DNA from: Flavobacterium sp. DG2-3
Lineage (GTDB): Bacteria; Bacteroidota; Bacteroidia; Flavobacteriales; Flavobacteriaceae
Assembly: GCF_030730925.1 (NCBI RefSeq)
Contig: NZ_JAVAMB010000006.1
Span: forward strand, 1 to 64,000
Length of the DNA: 64,000 nucleotides
Reading direction: 5' to 3'
Every line of letters begins with the position of its first letter. The first letter of the stretch is position 1. Both the position numbers and the translations under genes were made by a program. The notes beneath the pieces are model-generated. The model worked only from the letters and a program-made list of their open reading frames with translations. It was not told where the DNA came from and searched no databases. Below are positions 60,217-64,000 of the stretch, piece by piece.

Positions 60217-60861
60217 TTATTTCGCGATTGCAGCTTTCAGCACATCTCGCAATTCACTTAAAATCATTGCTGTGGCTCCCCAAACCACATGATTTTGAAT
60301 ATTAAAGGCTGGAACCAAAATATTTGCTCCATAAGAAGTTGATAATCTGGCATCGATAATGATATCATCATTTAAAAAAACAGAAATAGGCAGTTCTATA
60401 ATTCCAGCTACTTCTCGCACATCGGGATAAAAAGAAAGTTCTTCTTTGGCAATTCCCAAAAAAGGGTGCACCAAAAAATTGCTTGGCGGAATATACATGG
60501 GCGAAAAATGTTTAATTACCTCTATTTTATCTCTTGTAATTCCGACTTCTTCATGTGTTTCTCTAAGTGCTGTGGTTTCAAAATTTATATCTTCCTTTTC
60601 ATATTTTCCTCCTGGAAATGCAATCTGAGCCGAATGGACTCCATCATAAGCATTTCTAACGATCAAAACCAGATGAGTTTTTTCCTGTTTTGGATAAAAC
60701 AGCATCATTACTCCCGCCATTCTAGCGTTTAGTCCTTCAATATCAAGATTTTTTAATCCCTCTATACGCTCTTTGGGAGCCATTTTTAAGTGTGATGTCA
60801 CTGCTGGTAATTCAATTGGAATTATATTGGGAACATATTTTAAAAAGTCTTGAAAATTCAT
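60217..60861 (-). CDS. CoA pyrophosphatase, NUDIX hydrolase
   Basis: A 214-residue NUDIX enzyme. The Nudix box is GGKYEKEDINFETTALRETHEEVG; upstream is ARMAGVMMLFYPK and downstream SPMYIPPSNFLVHPFLG, the CoA-specific signature of the CoAse (NudL/YeaB) group. It would cleave CoA and oxidised CoA to 3',5'-ADP and phosphopantetheine. I start at the second ATG (MNFQDFLKYVP), the common family start; 60867 is possible. Confidence 0.88.
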   Translation of the reverse strand: MNFQDFLKYVPNIIPIELPAVTSHLKMAPKERIEGLKNLDIEGLNARMAGVMMLFYPKQEKTHLVLIVRNAYDGVHSAQIAFPGGKYEKEDINFETTALRETHEEVGITRDKIEVIKHFSPMYIPPSNFLVHPFLGIAKEELSFYPDVREVAGIIELPISVFLNDDIIIDARLSTSYGANILVPAFNIQNHVVWGATAMILSELRDVLKAAIAK

Positions 60862-60871
60862 AATCAAAGCT

Positions 60872-60879
60872 TATTTTTG
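60872..60879 (+). promoter_or_regulatory. -7 box of the DUF4268 gene
   Basis: TATTTTTG matches TAnnTTTG; it would give a ~70-nt leader before the ATG at 60954. Confidence 0.4.
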
Positions 60880-60953
60880 TATTTTCAAATAAAACATAAA
60901 TATACTCCAGAAAACGCAGTACCGCAAGTTTTCTAATCTTAAAGCCTAAAAAA

Positions 60954-61391
60954 ATGTACAGCAGAGAAGAATCGCAACGAATAAAAAGAGAATTTTGGGT
61001 AGCATTTGCCGAAAAATACCCTCGCAAATGGGTGCTTTATGATACCAAAATCAAAGATTTCTCTTTTAAATTTTATGTTGACAATAAAAAGGCACAGGTT
61101 TTAATTGACATTGAACACCGAAGCGATGAGAAACGTGTTGCCTACTTCGAAAAATTGGAAGCTTTAAAAAATATTCTAGAAGAAGAGTTTATTAAAGATC
61201 TGGTTTTTGAAAAAAATTATACTCTTGAAAGTGGCAAAACCATCAGCCGAATTTGGGTCGAAAAACTAGGCGTTGGTTTTAGCAATAAAAATACGTGGGA
61301 CACTATTTTCGATTTTTTCAACGAAAAGATGCATGCGCTGGAAATGTTCTACTTAGAATATGATGAGTTTATTAAGGATGTGGAGGGTTAA
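60954..61391 (+). CDS. DUF4268 family protein
   Basis: A 145-residue soluble protein beginning MYSREESQRIKREFWVAFAEK, containing YVDNKKAQVLIDIEHRSDEKRVAYFEKLEALKNILEEEF and ending in an acidic helix. It is recognised as DUF4268, a small restriction-endonuclease-like fold family present in Bacteroidetes. The catalytic role is not clear from this sequence. It is monocistronic and convergent with the 61532 gene. Confidence 0.8.
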   Translation: MYSREESQRIKREFWVAFAEKYPRKWVLYDTKIKDFSFKFYVDNKKAQVLIDIEHRSDEKRVAYFEKLEALKNILEEEFIKDLVFEKNYTLESGKTISRIWVEKLGVGFSNKNTWDTIFDFFNEKMHALEMFYLEYDEFIKDVEG

Positions 61392-61531
61392 AAAAGCTAC
61401 TAAGGTGCTAAGCTTCTAAGGATCGAAGTCTCATACATAATAAATAATAAACCCGACAGGTTTTAAAAACCTGTCGGGTTTGCTATATAAACCTAGAAGC
61501 TTAGCCTCTCAGCACCTTAGAACCTTAGCAA
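61391..61531. repeat. Mirror CTAAG repeat arms around a terminator
   Basis: The left arm (about 61395-61423) has CTACTAAGGTGCTAAGC and TTCTAAGG. The right arm (about 61492-61525) is the mirror, AGCTTAGCC, CAGCACCTTAGAACCTTAG. The core hairpin AAACCCGACAGGTTTT/AAAACCTGTCGGGTTT (61449-61481) is a bidirectional terminator. Confidence 0.88.
61449..61481. terminator. Bidirectional terminator
   Basis: Stem AAACCCGACAGGTTTT/AAAACCTGTCGGGTTT with almost no loop, between the convergent DUF4268 and 61532 genes, framed by mirror CTAAG repeats. Confidence 0.88.
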
Positions 61532-61942
61532 CTAAACATTAAAAATATTATATACAATTATATGATCGTCATAATTGATATAAAGCTGTTTGCGGTAGTC
61601 TTGTTTTTTTCGGGTGATGATTGACAGTTTGCACTCTTTTCCGTCGTTGTCTTTACACAAAAAAGAATAGGTTATATCAGTATCATTTTCTTCCCTTTCG
61701 ATGTAATCTAAAATACTGAAAAGTTGGATTTCTTGAGAATAAACTACAATTCTATGTTTATTTGTATCTAAAACGACTGAAAGATTTACCAAATCGAGAT
61801 TCGACCACTCGCCCCATTTTCCTCTTTCGTTTTTTTCTAGAACGCTAAAGCCTGAAGTCTTAAAATGATAGGACTGACTTTGAGCTTGTTGAAGACCAAA
61901 TCCTAAAAAAAGTAGTAGTATATAAGTGCGTATAGAATTCAT
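61532..61942 (-). CDS. Exported protein of unknown function
   Basis: A 136-residue protein with a signal peptide (ILLLFLGFGLQQAQS) and a beta-rich domain: HFKTSGFSVLEKNERGKWGEWSNLDLVN, HRIVVYSQEIQLFSI, CKLSIITRKKQDYRKQLYINYDDHIIVYNIF. It resembles lipocalin-like calycin domains in length only. I do not recognise a family. It follows the nitronate-monooxygenase-like gene after 20 bp and may be co-transcribed. Confidence 0.72.
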   Translation of the reverse strand: MNSIRTYILLLFLGFGLQQAQSQSYHFKTSGFSVLEKNERGKWGEWSNLDLVNLSVVLDTNKHRIVVYSQEIQLFSILDYIEREENDTDITYSFLCKDNDGKECKLSIITRKKQDYRKQLYINYDDHIIVYNIFNV

Positions 61943-61962
61943 AAATTATTTCTTGCCGTCAA

Positions 61963-62907
61963 TTAAAACTCAAATGTAGTCTTTTCTTTGGATGCGACTT
62001 CAAATTCGGCTATCATTTGTTGAACAATTTCTTCAACTGGTAAAATGTCATGAATCAGTCCTGCCACTTGGCCGATCTCTAATTCGCCTTCCTCCAAATC
62101 ACCTTCAAACATTCCTTTTTTGGCTCTCGCACGCCCTAAAAGCTGTACTAATTCTTCTTTAGAAGGGCATTTTTGATACAAGTCTTGAATATCCTGATAA
62201 AATTTGTTTTTCACCAATCTTACTGGAGCCAATTCTTTCAATGTCAATTGAGTACCACCTTCTTTAGTATTAACTATTGTATCTTTAAAATTATTGTGTG
62301 CAGAAGATTCTACAGATGCAGCAAAACGGCTTCCAACCTGAACACCATCTGCTCCTAAAATCATTGCAGCCAGCATTCCTCTTCCTGTGGCAATTCCACC
62401 CGCAGCGATTAAAGGAATTTGTATTTTTTCTTTAACCATCGGAATTAGCGTCAAAGTAGTGGTTTCTTCACGCCCGTTGTGTCCGCCCGCTTCAAAACCT
62501 TCAGCTACGACGGCATCTACACCTGCGTCTTGTGCTTTTAAAGCAAAAACACTGCTGCTTACCACATGCACGACCGTTATTCCTTTTTCTTTCAAAAAAG
62601 AAGTCCATGTTTTAGGATTTCCTGCCGAAGTAAAAACAATTTTCACTCCTTCCTCAACCACAATATTCATGATTTCTTCAATGTTTGGATATAACATCGG
62701 AATATTGACACCGAAAGACTTATCGGTTGCTTTTTTGCATTTTTGAATATGTTCTCTTAAAACTTCTGGATACATAGAGCCTGCACCAATAAGTCCTAAA
62801 CCTCCAGCATTACTTACTGCCGAAGCCAATTTGTAACCGCTGTTCCAGATCATTCCGCCTTGAATGATTGGGTATTTTATATTGAAAAGCTGAGTGATTT
62901 TATTCAT
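61963..62907 (-). CDS. Nitronate monooxygenase/FabK-like FMN enzyme
   Basis: A 314-residue TIM-barrel flavoprotein: NIKYPIIQGGMIWNSGYKLASAVSNAGGLGLIG at the start, VVAEGFEAGGHNG, IPLIAAGGIATGRGMLAAMILGADGVQVGSRF for FMN binding. The family comprises nitronate monooxygenases (nitroalkane detoxification) and FabK enoyl-ACP reductases. I see no FabK-specific residue that would decide, and no fatty-acid genes are adjacent. It starts 6 bp downstream of the subtilisin gene stop on the same strand. Confidence 0.85.
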   Translation of the reverse strand: MNKITQLFNIKYPIIQGGMIWNSGYKLASAVSNAGGLGLIGAGSMYPEVLREHIQKCKKATDKSFGVNIPMLYPNIEEIMNIVVEEGVKIVFTSAGNPKTWTSFLKEKGITVVHVVSSSVFALKAQDAGVDAVVAEGFEAGGHNGREETTTLTLIPMVKEKIQIPLIAAGGIATGRGMLAAMILGADGVQVGSRFAASVESSAHNNFKDTIVNTKEGGTQLTLKELAPVRLVKNKFYQDIQDLYQKCPSKEELVQLLGRARAKKGMFEGDLEEGELEIGQVAGLIHDILPVEEIVQQMIAEFEVASKEKTTFEF

Positions 62908-62913
62908 TAAAAT

Positions 62914-64000
62914 TTATTGCTTGATTATCTTTCCTGTTTTATGCAGAGTACCAGCATCAAAACTATAAACATAAAGTCCGCTTTGAAGGGATTGCAAAGA
63001 AAGAACTGGATTTGAATTATTGATTTTTTCTTCGATTAATTTTTGTCCTAATATCGAATAAATAGTAACCGATGCCGTGTTGTTTTCATTCAAAAAAGAA
63101 AACGAAACTTCATTTTTAGCTGGATTCGGATATACCGCAAAAGAAGCTTCAGCTATAAAACTGTCCACACTTAATGTAGCGCCAAAATTTGGAATTCCGT
63201 ATCCGTAATTATTATCTGGATTAGCATATCTGTCGGCAGAAGCCAAAATCATCTGTCTGATTTCTTTGTTGGTTTTGGACGGAAAAGCCTGCCATAACGA
63301 AGCTGCCATTCCTGCCATAATCGGACATGAAAATGAAGTTCCGCTCGCTGTTCCGATAGTTCCGTTTGCATTCGCCACTACAGCAGAAACGCCTTGCGCC
63401 ATTACATCTGGTTTTATTCTTCCGTCATAACTTGGACCGATAGAACTAGAACTCGATCTTGTTTTTGTAGCATTTACAGAACCAATTGCCAATACCGAAA
63501 CAGCATCGGCGGGAGAACCAATATGATTTTCTGGCTGAGTTCCTTCATTTCCGGCAGAAGCCAAAACTAATATTCCTTTATTGAAGGCTATCTCTGCTCC
63601 GCGGGAAATAAAAGTAGTCGTCCCGTTCATCTCGCTGTAAACATGATTGTATCTTGGTTCGGTTCGATCTTCAAAATACCCTAAAGAAGTTGTGATAATA
63701 TCCACTCCCAGAGCATCTGCTTTTTCAGCAGCTTCAACCCAAAAGGATTCTTCTACAGGATTTTCTGTCGCGACAATTTCGGTAATAAATAGGTAATAAG
63801 AAGCATTTGGAGCTGTTCCTACAAGAGCATTTTCTTTGTAGCCTCCCATTGTAGAAAGCACTTTGGTGCCATGATCGCCTCCTGCGTAAAAATTATTGCT
63901 TCGGGTGGTATAATCGTAACCACCAAGAATTCTGTTATTATTTCTAAGATTCTCAAATGGCTGAGCTGTATCAACTCCTGGAAAGCCGGCGTCTAAAACA
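62914..64000 (-). CDS. Subtilisin-like S8 protease with T9SS C-terminal domain (partial)
   Basis: A secreted serine protease running off the window end; the 5' part is missing and the visible frame continues past the internal ATG at 63861. The catalytic residues are seen: Asp in VLDAGFPG near the end of the window, His in GGDHGTKVLS, and Ser in SGTSFSCPIMAG. The C-terminus (about the last 75 residues, FAVYPNPAKNEVSF to SGLYVYSFD and GKIIKQ) is a type A sorting domain for type IX secretion, so it should be exported to the cell surface or medium. Confidence 0.93.
   Translation of the reverse strand, partial: VLDAGFPGVDTAQPFENLRNNNRILGGYDYTTRSNNFYAGGDHGTKVLSTMGGYKENALVGTAPNASYYLFITEIVATENPVEESFWVEAAEKADALGVDIITTSLGYFEDRTEPRYNHVYSEMNGTTTFISRGAEIAFNKGILVLASAGNEGTQPENHIGSPADAVSVLAIGSVNATKTRSSSSSIGPSYDGRIKPDVMAQGVSAVVANANGTIGTASGTSFSCPIMAGMAASLWQAFPSKTNKEIRQMILASADRYANPDNNYGYGIPNFGATLSVDSFIAEASFAVYPNPAKNEVSFSFLNENNTASVTIYSILGQKLIEEKINNSNPVLSLQSLQSGLYVYSFDAGTLHKTGKIIKQ

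Overview
The window looks like chromosomal DNA from a Flavobacterium-type member of the Bacteroidetes. It is AT-rich. Promoters follow the Bacteroidetes pattern (TAnnTTTG at -7, sometimes TTTG at -33) rather than TATAAT/TTGACA, and start codons mostly lack Shine-Dalgarno sequences. Families typical of the group are present: BatA, DUF4834, YfhO, aminoacyl-histidine dipeptidase and a subtilisin with a type IX secretion C-terminal domain. I see no tRNA, rRNA, CRISPR array, prophage or insertion sequence.

Layout. 1-9.7 kb: housekeeping genes (LolD-like ATPase, TIGR02757, DEAD-box helicase, lactonase, BatA, dihydroorotase-like protein, esterase). 9.7-12.9 kb: a nuclease-family gene plus an unrecognised partner, two small envelope proteins and a PhnP-like hydrolase. 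13-22 kb: a conserved 486-aa cytoplasmic protein, bcp, nth, a TPR protein, a 47-aa gene, an ECF sigma factor and uvrA. 22-32 kb: a MscS channel, then a minus-strand group of flippase, glycosyltransferase and YfhO. 33-34 kb: an alpha-oxoamine synthase. 34.6-43.3 kb: a nitrite/nitric-oxide respiration island. 43.4-64 kb: NYN protein, glutamate-synthase-like flavoprotein, paired lipoproteins, GH88, ABC exporter, RdgB, a second DEAD-box helicase, PepD, a RelE/ParE-type toxin-antitoxin pair, a second ECF sigma factor, lipid and CoA enzymes, an FMN oxidoreductase and the 3' part of the subtilisin gene.

The respiration island is the clearest functional unit. One strand carries a lipoprotein copper nitrite reductase fused to a C-terminal cytochrome c, a NirV-like protein and a SCO copper chaperone. 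The other strand carries an Rrf2 regulator, a lipoprotein azurin, a single-subunit quinol NO reductase and a RIC iron-sulfur repair protein, with a polytopic membrane protein beyond. Two nearly identical 18-bp palindromes lie in front of the regulator and the NO reductase. The regulator copy contains its own -33 box, so a self-repressing, NO-responsive circuit is a testable reading. A separate FNR/CRP-like palindrome precedes nirK.

The most unusual items are: a LolD-type ATPase with a two-helix membrane hairpin inserted inside the nucleotide-binding domain; an endonuclease III lacking all four iron-sulfur cysteines; a dihydroorotase lacking the metal-binding histidines; two copies of a structured intergenic element whose closing helix covaries; and many intergenic regions built from locus-specific 7-8 bp tandem units, often arranged as mirror arms around a terminator between convergent genes.
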